Shown here: in pieces, positions 1 through 8,107 of the stretch
Numbering within the stretch: position 1 is the stretch's first letter
How the letters are laid out: each line of letters opens with the position of its first letter
NCBI GenBank assembly: GCA_019454875.1
Contig: JACFNL010000023.1
Span: 1-39,658, forward strand
Length of the DNA: 39,658 nt
Direction of reading: 5' to 3'
Source: Candidatus Cloacimonadota bacterium
Lineage (GTDB): Bacteria > Muiribacteriota > UBA6191
The notes under the pieces: generated by a model
Databases searched by the model: none
Seen by the model: the letters and a program-made list of their open reading frames with translations, nothing else
Told to the model about the DNA's origin: nothing
Translations under genes and position numbers: made by a program

Positions 1-38
1 CAATCGGTAGTCCAGTTATTCCTGTATGGTCGATTCTT

Positions 39-89
39 ACCCCACCAGAGGGTCCTGAGGGACACTCAATACGGTGGGGTTTGTTGTTT
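39..89 (+). terminator. Nested hairpin, possible terminator of an upstream transcript
   Basis: ACCCCACC (39-46) can pair with GGTGGGGT (73-80), and GTCC (52-55) with GGAC (60-63) forms an inner hairpin. A T-rich tract, interrupted by two Gs, follows to about 89. This suits a Rho-independent terminator of a gene left of the window, or the 3' part of a structured RNA. No convincing coding frame covers 1-92: the frames that stay open run through the tRNA or lack a start codon. The two-part stem is unusual for a simple terminator, so this call is tentative. Confidence 0.45.
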
Positions 90-92
90 CAG

Positions 93-176
93 GGAGGGAT
101 GTCAGAGTGGTCTATAGTGCACGACTCGAAATCGTGTGTCCCAAAAGGACCGTGGGTTCAAATCCCACTCCCTCCG
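93..176 (+). tRNA. tRNA-Ser (anticodon CGA)
   Basis: The acceptor stem GGAGGGA (93-99) pairs with TCCCTCC (169-175), followed by discriminator G176. The anticodon stem CACGA/TCGTG (120-124 and 132-136) encloses the loop CTCGAAA, giving anticodon CGA, which reads UCG. A long class II variable arm (GTCC AAAA GGAC type, about 138-149) and a T arm with GTGGG/CCCAC stem and TTCAAAT loop complete the fold. The long variable arm and anticodon both identify serine. The 3' CCA is not encoded, so it must be added by tRNA nucleotidyltransferase. A 6-bp hairpin (CTGAAG, AAAAA, CTTCAG; 179-195) follows directly and may mark the trailer. Confidence 0.96.
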
Positions 177-207
177 CTCTGAAGAAAAACTTCAGGAACA
201 TCTAGTC

Positions 208-233
208 TTGTTTTCCCAAGGATAGTTTATACT
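208..233 (+). promoter_or_regulatory. Candidate promoter for the hybrid kinase gene
   Basis: A good -10 hexamer, TATACT, lies at 228-233 and would place a transcription start near 240, about 35 bases before the kinase ATG. The best -35-like match, TTGTTT at 208-213, is only 14 bases upstream, which is shorter than usual. The -10 is therefore better supported than the -35. Readthrough from the tRNA gene is an alternative source of transcript. Confidence 0.35.
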
Positions 234-274
234 GACCGGATGCCTTGTTTTGTAACTGCCCTGGAGTTCCTGTT

Positions 275-3226
275 ATGAACCGTTCTACACCTGATACCCA
301 GGATCTGGAAATGGCAGTTCTTGTATTAAATCCAGACTTGAGAATCAGAAGCTTCACTCCATCAATTAAAAAACTATTTTTTCTGAAGGAACAGGATATT
401 GGTAAACAAATCGAGGAAATTGATGAAATTTTGCACATCAGTCCCGGCCTTATTGAAGACGCAAAAGTAGTTTTAATTTCCAAGCTTGCGCAAGCAAGGG
501 AAGTAGCTGGCAATAATTCCCGGCAGCTCCTTCAAAAAATTGACTTCTGTCCAGACGAACTGGGAGAGGTACAGTTTTTACTGGTGTCATTTTTTGCTGT
601 GGATGGTTTGAAAGAGGCTTCCAGTGCCAAAAGGAAGTCGGATGAACTGCGAAAATCCGTCATGGATGCTTTGATTTCCAACCTGTGTGTATTGGATCGC
701 GAGGGAAACATCCTTGAGGTAAATGAAGGATGGAATCGATTTGCTGAAGACAATGGGGCTTCTATTTGTGAGCGGACAGGAACTGGTTCAAACTATTTGG
801 CGGTTTGTCGGGCTGCGGCAGATTCGGAGGAGTCTTTGGATGCCAAAATGGCAGCTGAGGGGATCTCAGAAGTTTTATCAGGCTCAAAGGATTCATTTGA
901 GATGGAGTACCCTTGTGACTCCCCAGAGGAGATGCGCTGGTATCTGATGCGGGTCACGGCTCTTAAGCGGCCAGAAGGTGGGGCCATTGTTTCCCACATT
1001 GATATCAGCTTCAGAAAAAAGGCTGAATCCGCGATTCGGGAAAGTGAGCAAAGATTTCGCATTATGTCTGATCAGGCCCCGGTTCTGATCTGGATGACAG
1101 ATGAGACTGGAAGGGGAGTGTTTTTTAATAGACTGTGGTTTGAGTTTACGAATCATACTCAGGAGCAGGACCTATTGGATGGCTGGCAGCAGTTTGTTCA
1201 TCCTGAAGATAAGGAGGAGCTTACCAGGGCATATTGGAATGCAATCCATAATAGAGACACGATTCGTCATGAGTTTCGCTTCCTGCATCACATAAGCGGA
1301 TATCGCTGGCTGATGCTAGTCGGGGTGCCGAGACATGGCAGTCAGAATGACTACCTGGGACATATTGGGGCATGTTCCGATATCACTGATTTGAAACGCC
1401 TTGAAAACGAGCTGAGAAACGCCATCGATAATGCCCAAAAGGCTGACGCAGCCAAGACCATATTTTTGGCAACCATGAGCCATGAAATCCGCACTCCGTT
1501 AAATGCCATTATTGGGATGTCTTCGGTCTTACTGGATATGAATCTGAATCCAGAGCAGACAGAAATTGCCAGTATTGTACATAACAATGGGGAGTCTTTG
1601 CTGTCCCTGGTTAGTGGGATCTTGGACTACTCCAAAATGGAGGCGGGCCAGGTTGACTTGGAGCACAGATCTTTTGTACTGGAAAGACCGATTTTAAATG
1701 CGGTGGAAGCAGTGTACAGACTGGCCCAGAATAAGGGACTACGATTTTCTTATATTATTGATTCTGAGCTACCTATGTATGTCATGGGGGATAGCACAAG
1801 GGTTTATCAGGTCAGCTTAAATTTATTGTCAAATGCTTTAAAATTTACAAAGTCTGGTATGGTAAATATCGCCGTTTCAGCCTCTTGGGACGCAACAATT
1901 CCCATGATTCAGATTCGTGTAACTGATACGGGGGTTGGCATTGAGGAACAGGCGCAAAAACGAATCTTTGAACCGTTTTTACAGGAAGACTCTTCAACAA
2001 CTCGCAACTATGGGGGTACAGGACTTGGTTTGGCGATTTGTAAAAAAATTGTCGAGGTAATGGGTGGACGGATCTGGGTGTCTAGCCAAAAGGGTGTTGG
2101 ATCCGCATTTTTTGTAGAATTTCCGCTAATTCCTGCTGAAGTGGTACAGTCGGTTCCGGATGCACAAGAGTCCATACTGCTTTTGGTTGAAGATCCGAAC
2201 CAGCAGATAACTTTACGGGGTCAGTTAAAAAGATTGGGCTACTCAATACTCACTTCGTATACCTCTGACTCACAGCCAGTCTCAGCCGTAATTGCTGATG
2301 GTAACTCTTTGGCAATGGTTCCGCAAAATTTGGATAAGAACCTGGTTTATGTACTCTGTGAGCCAGGCAATCAATCTCGATTAGATTATGATAAGAGATT
2401 GGCTCATCCTGTCAGAATCACAGATCTGCAAAAGATTTTACATCGACGAAATCAAGAAATTAGCAATGGCAGCAGGCCTGCTGATGGCCACGAACCAGGA
2501 CAGATATTGAGGATTCTTGTAGTCGAGGATAGTGCACCAAACCGCAGATTGATGCAGATATTTTTGTCTCAGCCAGGGTACCAGATTGAATGTGCTGTAG
2601 ATGGATTACAGGCTCTGGAATATTTAAGGACCCAAGCATTTGATGTAGTGCTATTAGATATTCAGATGCCCGGAATGGATGGGATCACCTGTGCCAAAGA
2701 AATTGCAAAAATGATTCCTGAGCCGATTTTCAGGCCAGCCATTATGGCAATTTCTGCAAATGTTTTTTTGCAATATAGACAGGCCTGCGAAGAAGCAGGT
2801 ATGAGCGCATTTATGGCTAAGCCGATTCGCAAGGAAAAGCTGTTACAAAAAATTACACAGTTAACTCCGATTGTAGATATAAAGCCCCTGATTAATGATA
2901 TGCAAGGTATGCCTGTTCACGAGCTGAAGAAATATCTGGTAGATCTGGTTACTGGTTGGATACGAGAGCTCCATACTCTTCGTTCAGGATTTGATGAGGC
3001 AGCAAGCTTAAATGATTCGACAAAAATAAGTGCTATTCTGCATCAGATTAAGGGTTCAGCAGCCAGCCTGGGTATGAAAAGACTGGCAATTTATTGTCAT
3101 AACCAGTTTCTAAGACAAAAACATAATATTTCCATGGATCACAGCTCGATAGCCACGGAGCTATTTTGGTTGGCCGAATTTTCCGCCAATCAGTTATTAG
3201 CTCAAATATTTGATTCAGGATTGTAA
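275..3226 (+). CDS. Soluble hybrid sensor histidine kinase (PAS x3, HisKA, HATPase, REC x2, Hpt)
   Basis: This 983-residue protein carries a whole phosphorelay in one chain. Reading from the N terminus there is a PAS domain like those of CheB/CheR fusions (about 5-100), two further PAS domains (about 120-250 and 260-380), a dimerisation domain with H-box HEIRTPLN (phosphoacceptor His about 403), and an ATPase domain with N-box NLLSNALKFT and glycine boxes DTGVGI and GGTGLGL. A degenerate receiver (about 632-735) follows, then an intact receiver with LLDIQMPGMDG (Asp about 795) and a C-terminal Hpt domain with HQIKGSAASLG (His about 923). No transmembrane segment is visible, so sensing is probably cytoplasmic. 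The ATG at 275 is preferred over the upstream TTG at 245 because GGAG sits 8 bases before it. No partner regulator is adjacent, so the output target is unknown. Confidence 0.93.
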   Translation: MNRSTPDTQDLEMAVLVLNPDLRIRSFTPSIKKLFFLKEQDIGKQIEEIDEILHISPGLIEDAKVVLISKLAQAREVAGNNSRQLLQKIDFCPDELGEVQFLLVSFFAVDGLKEASSAKRKSDELRKSVMDALISNLCVLDREGNILEVNEGWNRFAEDNGASICERTGTGSNYLAVCRAAADSEESLDAKMAAEGISEVLSGSKDSFEMEYPCDSPEEMRWYLMRVTALKRPEGGAIVSHIDISFRKKAESAIRESEQRFRIMSDQAPVLIWMTDETGRGVFFNRLWFEFTNHTQEQDLLDGWQQFVHPEDKEELTRAYWNAIHNRDTIRHEFRFLHHISGYRWLMLVGVPRHGSQNDYLGHIGACSDITDLKRLENELRNAIDNAQKADAAKTIFLATMSHEIRTPLNAIIGMSSVLLDMNLNPEQTEIASIVHNNGESLLSLVSGILDYSKMEAGQVDLEHRSFVLERPILNAVEAVYRLAQNKGLRFSYIIDSELPMYVMGDSTRVYQVSLNLLSNALKFTKSGMVNIAVSASWDATIPMIQIRVTDTGVGIEEQAQKRIFEPFLQEDSSTTRNYGGTGLGLAICKKIVEVMGGRIWVSSQKGVGSAFFVEFPLIPAEVVQSVPDAQESILLLVEDPNQQITLRGQLKRLGYSILTSYTSDSQPVSAVIADGNSLAMVPQNLDKNLVYVLCEPGNQSRLDYDKRLAHPVRITDLQKILHRRNQEISNGSRPADGHEPGQILRILVVEDSAPNRRLMQIFLSQPGYQIECAVDGLQALEYLRTQAFDVVLLDIQMPGMDGITCAKEIAKMIPEPIFRPAIMAISANVFLQYRQACEEAGMSAFMAKPIRKEKLLQKITQLTPIVDIKPLINDMQGMPVHELKKYLVDLVTGWIRELHTLRSGFDEAASLNDSTKISAILHQIKGSAASLGMKRLAIYCHNQFLRQKHNISMDHSSIATELFWLAEFSANQLLAQIFDSGL

Positions 3227-3336
3227 AGGTAGTCCACATTATGAATAATCATTGGTCTTTGTCTGTCTTCTGCCCAAAGGGGTAAATGAGAGACTGCCAT
3301 CAATAGACAAAACAGCTTCATGCAGCAACAGGTAAT

Positions 3337-5025
3337 TTAGTCAATTTTTGGTTCACTATCTACGGGAGAATTGTTGTCCTGCTGAACGGCCTGGGTCAAA
3401 CCCTTCAGGCTTCCTCCCTCCATTCCCAGATCCTTTAGAAGTGAATCAATGAGAGGAGCCTGAGCTCGATATCTGAGGGCAGAACCCACTAAATCTTCAG
3501 CCAGATTTCCACTACTGTTTGTACCTGATCCTGTACTGGAACGAGTTAAACCATCGACCTGGTAAATCTTGATGCCTTCGATTTGTTGTAGAGGTTTCAC
3601 GGATTCAGCCAAAATTTCAGGTAGCTTTTCAATTAGAATGGATTTGATTCTCAAAGCAATCTGCTCCGAGTTCAAAAGGTTTTCGGCCTCGTTGATGGCC
3701 CGTTTTCCAAAAGCCTCAACCTTATACTTTTCTTCCAGACCAAGAGCCTCAATTTTCATGGATTCCGCCTGGGCGGAAGCTCGAATTTTCATGGATTCAG
3801 CATCATCTTCTGCTGCTTTTCTGCCAGCATCGGCCGCAATTGTTAACTTGATAGCATCCCTTTCTGCAAGTTTGGTTGCCTGAATCAGTTCAATGCGTTT
3901 TTGTCTTTCAGCAATTTCCGCTTCTCTTGCCGTTACAACCCGCTCTTCTGCTGCGACGGCCTCTGCCTTGGCAACATTGGCTTCTTTCTGGGCATGGGAC
4001 TGTTCTTTACTTTTTTCGGCAATGGCTATGGCCCTAGACTGTTCCGCTAGTTCCACCGCTTTTTTCTTTTCAATTTCAGCGGATTCAATGGTTTTTTGAC
4101 GGTTCACATCCTGTTCTTTCAAGTTTTGTTCCGAAGCAATTTTTGCCTGTTCGATTTTCTGTTTTGCCCCAATACTGGCCTCTTCTGACTCCCTGTGTCT
4201 TTCAGCCTGTTCTTTGGCAATCTCCATGGCCTGCTGGGCTCGTCGAATTTCAATCTCCCTTTGCTGATCCATTTTGGCGTATTCTTCTTCACGAATAACC
4301 TCAAGACGCTTTTTTTCCGCTTCAAGATTTTTTTGTTTAATTTGAAGATCGGTTTCCTGCTCAATGTCATTTCTTTGCTTGCGTCTGGCTTCAATCTGCT
4401 CGGTCAGTTTGGTGAGACCCTGTGCATCAAAGGCATTGTCTGGATTAAAGTATTTACGGCTGGTCTGATCAAGACCGGTCAGAGAAACGGCTTCCAGTTC
4501 CAATCCATTTTTTAATAAATCCTCTGAAACCACTGTCTGAACTTTCTGTACAAATTCAGCTCTCTGTTCATGGAGCTCTTCCATGGCCATCTCAGCGGCC
4601 ACGGATCGCAAAGCATCCACAAATTTACCCTCAATCAAGCCCTTCAGGGCCTCGGGATCCATGGTTCTTTCACCAAGGGTCTGAGCAGCATCGGCTATTG
4701 CTTCTTCGGTAGGTTTGACCCGGATATAGAACTCAGCCTGAACATCGACCCGCATGCGATCTTTGGTGATAAGAGCCTGTTCATCCTTTCTTTCTACCTC
4801 AAGTCTTAAGGTGTTCATGTTCACTGGAATTGTTTCGTGCAGGATAGGAAGCACAAGAGCACCCCCATCGACAATCACAAATTGCCCACCAAAACCGGTC
4901 CTCACAAAGGAGAGCTGTTTAGAAGCCCGTCTATAGAGTTTTGCCAGAATCAAACCTATTGCTGAGAAAGAAACCAGCACAACAATACTGATTGCAATTG
5001 CAAACTGAAACGAATTTTCCGTCAT
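3337..5025 (-). CDS. yqiK: YqiK-type flotillin (SPFH/band 7 membrane scaffold)
   Basis: The protein has 562 residues. An N-terminal membrane anchor (about 7-30) ending in LAKLYRRAS is followed by FVRTGFGGQ and an SPFH domain containing ITKDRMRVDV. A very long charged Ala/Glu/Lys coiled coil (about 200-440) comes next, then a conserved tail with IEGIKIYQVDGL and RAQAPLIDSLL. These landmarks match Escherichia coli YqiK closely from memory, and the length is the same (about 553 there). Flotillins oligomerise at the inner membrane and organise membrane domains. The gene lies 4 bases after yqiJ with its ribosome-binding site (AAGGAT) inside the yqiJ end, so the two are translationally linked. The pairing supports the assignment strongly. 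Confidence 0.94.
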   Translation of the reverse strand: MTENSFQFAIAISIVVLVSFSAIGLILAKLYRRASKQLSFVRTGFGGQFVIVDGGALVLPILHETIPVNMNTLRLEVERKDEQALITKDRMRVDVQAEFYIRVKPTEEAIADAAQTLGERTMDPEALKGLIEGKFVDALRSVAAEMAMEELHEQRAEFVQKVQTVVSEDLLKNGLELEAVSLTGLDQTSRKYFNPDNAFDAQGLTKLTEQIEARRKQRNDIEQETDLQIKQKNLEAEKKRLEVIREEEYAKMDQQREIEIRRAQQAMEIAKEQAERHRESEEASIGAKQKIEQAKIASEQNLKEQDVNRQKTIESAEIEKKKAVELAEQSRAIAIAEKSKEQSHAQKEANVAKAEAVAAEERVVTAREAEIAERQKRIELIQATKLAERDAIKLTIAADAGRKAAEDDAESMKIRASAQAESMKIEALGLEEKYKVEAFGKRAINEAENLLNSEQIALRIKSILIEKLPEILAESVKPLQQIEGIKIYQVDGLTRSSTGSGTNSSGNLAEDLVGSALRYRAQAPLIDSLLKDLGMEGGSLKGLTQAVQQDNNSPVDSEPKID

Positions 5026-5029
5026 GGTG

Positions 5030-5692
5030 TTAATCCTTGTGTTGTTTGTCTTCCGCTGAAACCACCTTGAACCTTGCCCCCTGTCTTTCGACTAGGACGA
5101 CTACAGAGCCAGTGGGAAAGGTCTGGTCTGAAACATCCGGTTCTACCAGTACATAGTGAGTTTTTCCAAATGCATCTGAAACCTTGGCTTGAGTGGGACT
5201 GCCAAGTCGCGCAGTTCCGATGATTATTTCGGCCCTTAGTCCTATAAAAGAATCCTGGGATACGGCACTGCTTTCATCTTTAGGCAAAAAGGGATGTATC
5301 CATTTTATTATCCATTTCAAGGGATAAAAGCTCAAAAAAATACAGAGGGGGAAGATGATAATCCCAGGTATGCTATACCCGGAAAAATAAAGGGACAGAG
5401 CCTGGGTACTTAGCCCTAGGACCCCATAAATGGATAAAAACAGGATTAACAGAACTACGGCAGGCACCGGTCCAGGGCACAACCAGCCCATAATTTTAGG
5501 CAGGAAATTTAACTTTGCCGTCGCAGAATCAGGATCAAATGAGAATAAGGAGTCAGGAATCAGGGTGTCTAAAAATCGAAAAAGCCCTAAACCCAGCAAC
5601 AGGGAAACAAATTCCAATACAGCAATTCCACAGACAAGCAGTAGAGATACTGTAAAGGCCAGATTATTATGAAGATTCAAAAAATCCAACAT
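5030..5692 (-). CDS. yqiJ: YqiJ-like membrane protein with OB fold (NfeD-like partner of flotillin)
   Basis: This protein of about 220 residues has three hydrophobic segments (about 10-38, 72-95 and 105-130). A soluble C-terminal domain then carries SSAVSQDSFIGLRAEI, FGKTHYVLVEP and a final beta-rich GSVVVLVERQG. That layout and the motif around SSA-x5-FIG match E. coli YqiJ, whose C-terminal OB-like domain resembles NfeD. YqiJ/NfeD proteins occur in operons with flotillins and are thought to act with them at the membrane. The first gene of a two-gene operon, it faces away from the hydrolase lipoprotein gene across about 70 bases. The start may be ATG 5692 or GTG 5695. No strong ribosome-binding site is visible for either. 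Confidence 0.9.
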   Translation of the reverse strand: MLDFLNLHNNLAFTVSLLLVCGIAVLEFVSLLLGLGLFRFLDTLIPDSLFSFDPDSATAKLNFLPKIMGWLCPGPVPAVVLLILFLSIYGVLGLSTQALSLYFSGYSIPGIIIFPLCIFLSFYPLKWIIKWIHPFLPKDESSAVSQDSFIGLRAEIIIGTARLGSPTQAKVSDAFGKTHYVLVEPDVSDQTFPTGSVVVLVERQGARFKVVSAEDKQHKD

Positions 5693-5761
5693 CACAACCA
5701 GAGTACCAGTTTCGCTGCGAGTTGTCTGTAACTTTTTACTTCCTGACTCGTATTGAGATCC

Positions 5762-6667
5762 ATGGACTGCAAATTTAAGTGTTTATTGATGGGAATCACC
5801 CTGTCAATGTTACTTATGGGCTGTGAAAAAAAGCAGGATGAACAAGCATTGGATACTGACCCTGCACCTCAGGTGGCTGCAACCACCCGTCAGAACAATC
5901 CAGCTGGTGAAGCCACGCCAGATATACAGCCGACTTTGAGAATGGAGGAGGCAAGCCCTCCAGTCCAGACTGTCAATAGAACCCAGGTGGCAGATGTGGA
6001 ATTTGACTCTTCTATGGACAGTTCCAGTTGTAGCCAGATAGTGGCAGATGCCAGAACATCGGGCAAAAAACACTTTGTGGTTTCGTTTGAAGGTCTTGCC
6101 TCTCATGGAGCTGGTTTTGTGAGGCGTAATCTCATGAGCAAACTTCAGTCTGAGTTTGGCCGTGGGTTTGCCACCATAAATTACAGTTGGAGGCAGTCTT
6201 CCAAGGCCCATTCCTGTGCAGTTCAGTGGGCCCGGAGTATAGGGGCCGATCATCAGATTTCGGTGGTAGGGCATAGCTTTGGGGCGGGTATCGCAACCTT
6301 TGATTTTGCGGAAAAATTAAAGAATAGCGGTCTAAAAATTCGTTATGCCGTCACTCTTGATCCCAGAAATTGGACCAATGATGCCAAATTTATGAGTTCT
6401 CGCGAATTTAATCAGTACCAAAAGCCAGCCAATGTAGAAAAACATATTAATTTCTGGCAGGGGAGTGGGCTAAGAGGCTACGGTGTATCGGGAGCTGAAA
6501 ACCATGAAATCAAGGATTCTGGTCATACAGGGCTGCCTGCAAATCCCAAAGTTCATGAGATTGTCCGGGCTTTGTTTTTGGCGGAAATCCAATCTCCTGT
6601 TTCAGTTTCAGAACCAGTAGTGCTCCAGGAGGAATCGGATCCTGGTTTTGGTGGACTTACGGACTAG
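5762..6667 (+). CDS. Lipoprotein with alpha/beta-hydrolase fold
   Basis: The N terminus is a lipoprotein signal peptide: a short basic region, a hydrophobic stretch and the lipobox LMGC with Cys21 from ATG 5762. A low-complexity linker to about residue 85 precedes a hydrolase domain. VVGHSFGAG supplies the nucleophile elbow (Ser172), and LDPRNW and DSGHTGLP could supply the acid and the histidine. The fold resembles PGAP1/DUF676-like lipases and esterases, but I cannot name a substrate. The mature protein should sit in the inner or outer membrane facing the periplasm. The alternative TTG start at 5753 adds three residues. Its 3' end overlaps the likely start of the EamA permease, which suggests an operon. 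Confidence 0.75.
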   Translation: MDCKFKCLLMGITLSMLLMGCEKKQDEQALDTDPAPQVAATTRQNNPAGEATPDIQPTLRMEEASPPVQTVNRTQVADVEFDSSMDSSSCSQIVADARTSGKKHFVVSFEGLASHGAGFVRRNLMSKLQSEFGRGFATINYSWRQSSKAHSCAVQWARSIGADHQISVVGHSFGAGIATFDFAEKLKNSGLKIRYAVTLDPRNWTNDAKFMSSREFNQYQKPANVEKHINFWQGSGLRGYGVSGAENHEIKDSGHTGLPANPKVHEIVRALFLAEIQSPVSVSEPVVLQEESDPGFGGLTD

Positions 6668-7547
6668 TATTTTGCTGGTACATGTTCTAGCTATACTTTG
6701 CAATGTCCTTTGGTCCCTGTCCTATGTGTTTTACAAGGATTCAACCCACTTTTTGACACCATCAGCCATAGTGTTCTGGAGATATACACTTGGCATTCTT
6801 TTTATGCTGCCAATTCTGGTCTTACTCCGTTTACAGATTCGTGAGCAGACCGATTGGTCTAAAACTCGACAGATTCTGTGGTCAGCTTTTGTAATAGGGG
6901 CTGTTGGGTACTTTTTAACCCCATTTATTAAACTATATGGAATTATGGATTCCAGGGCTACTAGTGCAGGAATATTGGTCGTGACAACTCCGGTCTGTAC
7001 CATGTTTTTGGCTTGGATTTTTCTAAGAGAGAGACTTAGCAAAAACTCAATATGGGGCATTGTTCTTGTGTGTATTGGTGTGTTGATTTTATCCGGTGTC
7101 GCCCAAAGCGGGCTTTTAGCAGGAGAACTACTGCCCAATCTGGTAATTTTATTCAGTATTGTGATTGAGTCAGTCCAGGGACCGGTAGCAAAACTGGCTG
7201 TTCAGGTGATACACCCATTCCTGCTGGCCTTTTTTGCCTATATTGTGGGTAGTCTAATGGCATTGGTCTGGAATTTTGGTGCTTCGGAATCTCTTTCGGC
7301 CAGTGCTGGGGAATTCCCGTGGATGGGAATTTTGTATTTGTCTTTAGTTTGCACGACAGTGGCCAATACCCTGTGGTACTGGGTGGTTCAAAAAATGCCC
7401 TTGTCAAAAGCGGCGGTTTACATTTATATCCAGCCAGTTGGCTCAGCACTATTTGCCTGGTTCTGGCTTGGTGAGCATTTTGGTTTCAGTGATTTAATGG
7501 CATTTGGCCTTATCTTTGTTGGGATTTATCTGGCTCAAAAGAACTGA
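6648..7547 (+). CDS. EamA-family (DMT superfamily) permease, copy 1
   Basis: About 299 residues form ten hydrophobic segments arranged as two repeated five-helix EamA units. Recognisable stretches are CNVLWSLSYVFYK in helix 1, SAGILVVTTPV in the first unit and IYIQPVGSALFAWFWLGE in the second. EamA carriers export small metabolites or amino acids, and the substrate cannot be told from sequence. The start is uncertain. TTG 6648 and GTG 6651 lie 15-18 bases beyond a strong AGGAGG (6627-6632), which is too far. An in-frame CTG at 6642 has ideal spacing, and translation may instead be coupled to the upstream stop at 6665-6667. It is clearly paralogous to the permease at 8107-9012. Confidence 0.88.
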   Translation: MVDLRTSILLVHVLAILCNVLWSLSYVFYKDSTHFLTPSAIVFWRYTLGILFMLPILVLLRLQIREQTDWSKTRQILWSAFVIGAVGYFLTPFIKLYGIMDSRATSAGILVVTTPVCTMFLAWIFLRERLSKNSIWGIVLVCIGVLILSGVAQSGLLAGELLPNLVILFSIVIESVQGPVAKLAVQVIHPFLLAFFAYIVGSLMALVWNFGASESLSASAGEFPWMGILYLSLVCTTVANTLWYWVVQKMPLSKAAVYIYIQPVGSALFAWFWLGEHFGFSDLMAFGLIFVGIYLAQKN

Positions 7548-7618
7548 TACTTCTTTCCAAGGATTAAGATTTGTGTTATACCGCCAGAAAATTTGGGCTG
7601 TGTTCAAAGGAGCATTTT

Positions 7619-8107
7619 GTGTCAGAGTCCAGTGCCTTTATTGTGATTCCCTGTTTTGTGGCCCCATCCAAGATTCATATCGGTGGAACAGGATATTTTG
7701 TCAGTGAACCTGTGGCACCAGGGCAGTTTGTTATTGCGCCCACAAACATTCATCAGGTATTAAAAATTGATGAGCTCAACAATTTGCCAGCTAATTTACA
7801 GGCGGCCTCTGTAGAGTGGTTTGATGAGCATTTTGTAGTTTCCAATCATTGGGACAGGGAGTGTTATATGAATCATTCCTTTGAGCCAAACTGTCATTAT
7901 CATCTTGGATTTACCATTGCCATCAAACCCATGCTTGCAGGGGAAGAAATTACGGTTGATTATCGATTTTTATTGATGGAAGGGTATGCGGCTGAATTTT
8001 TGGATTCTGTGACCAATCAACCAGTAATAGGATTGCCGTTTGTGGAGAAAATGGCTCGAAGTGCGGAGATTCTGGGCCAGATTTATGGAAGGCCTAAGCT
8101 GAAATAA
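7619..8107 (+). CDS. SET-domain protein (putative protein-lysine methyltransferase)
   Basis: This compact SET protein has 162 residues. GGTGYFVSEPVAPGQ matches the N-terminal SET strand motif. YMNHSFEPNC (NHS about 85-87) is the S-adenosylmethionine-binding NHSxxPN motif. GEEITVDYRF (about 108-117) is the GEELTxDY motif with the catalytic Tyr (about 115). No cysteine-rich post-SET region is evident. SET enzymes methylate lysines in proteins, but bacterial targets are mostly unknown. GTG 7619 is preferred to the upstream TTG 7571 because AAAGGAG (7606-7612) sits 6 bases before it. The gene is sandwiched between two EamA paralogues, and its stop overlaps the next start as TAATG. Operon membership is clear, but the functional link is inference. 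Confidence 0.9.
   Translation: MSESSAFIVIPCFVAPSKIHIGGTGYFVSEPVAPGQFVIAPTNIHQVLKIDELNNLPANLQAASVEWFDEHFVVSNHWDRECYMNHSFEPNCHYHLGFTIAIKPMLAGEEITVDYRFLLMEGYAAEFLDSVTNQPVIGLPFVEKMARSAEILGQIYGRPKLK

Noticed and set aside
1..180. Open frames running through 1-180 on the plus strand and from about 85 to 1 on the minus strand
   Set aside because: They cross the tRNA gene or lack any start codon, and the region is better explained by a hairpin and tRNA-Ser.
3258..3311. Inverted repeat TTTGTCT/AGACAAA between the kinase and flotillin genes
   Set aside because: The arms are 40 bases apart with no stable inner stem and no U tract, so it is not a convincing terminator.
3893..4515. Several plus-strand open frames opposite the flotillin gene
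   Set aside because: They arise from the Ala/Glu/Lys-rich flotillin coiled coil read in antisense, and have no start signals.
7504..7707. Open frame bridging the first EamA gene and the SET gene
   Set aside because: It is out of frame with both and lies mostly inside them. The strong ribosome-binding site at 7606-7612 belongs to the SET start.
7619..8107. SET gene as a recent transfer from a eukaryote
   Set aside because: Base composition and codon use look like the neighbours and the gene is integrated in an operon. Only a phylogeny could decide.
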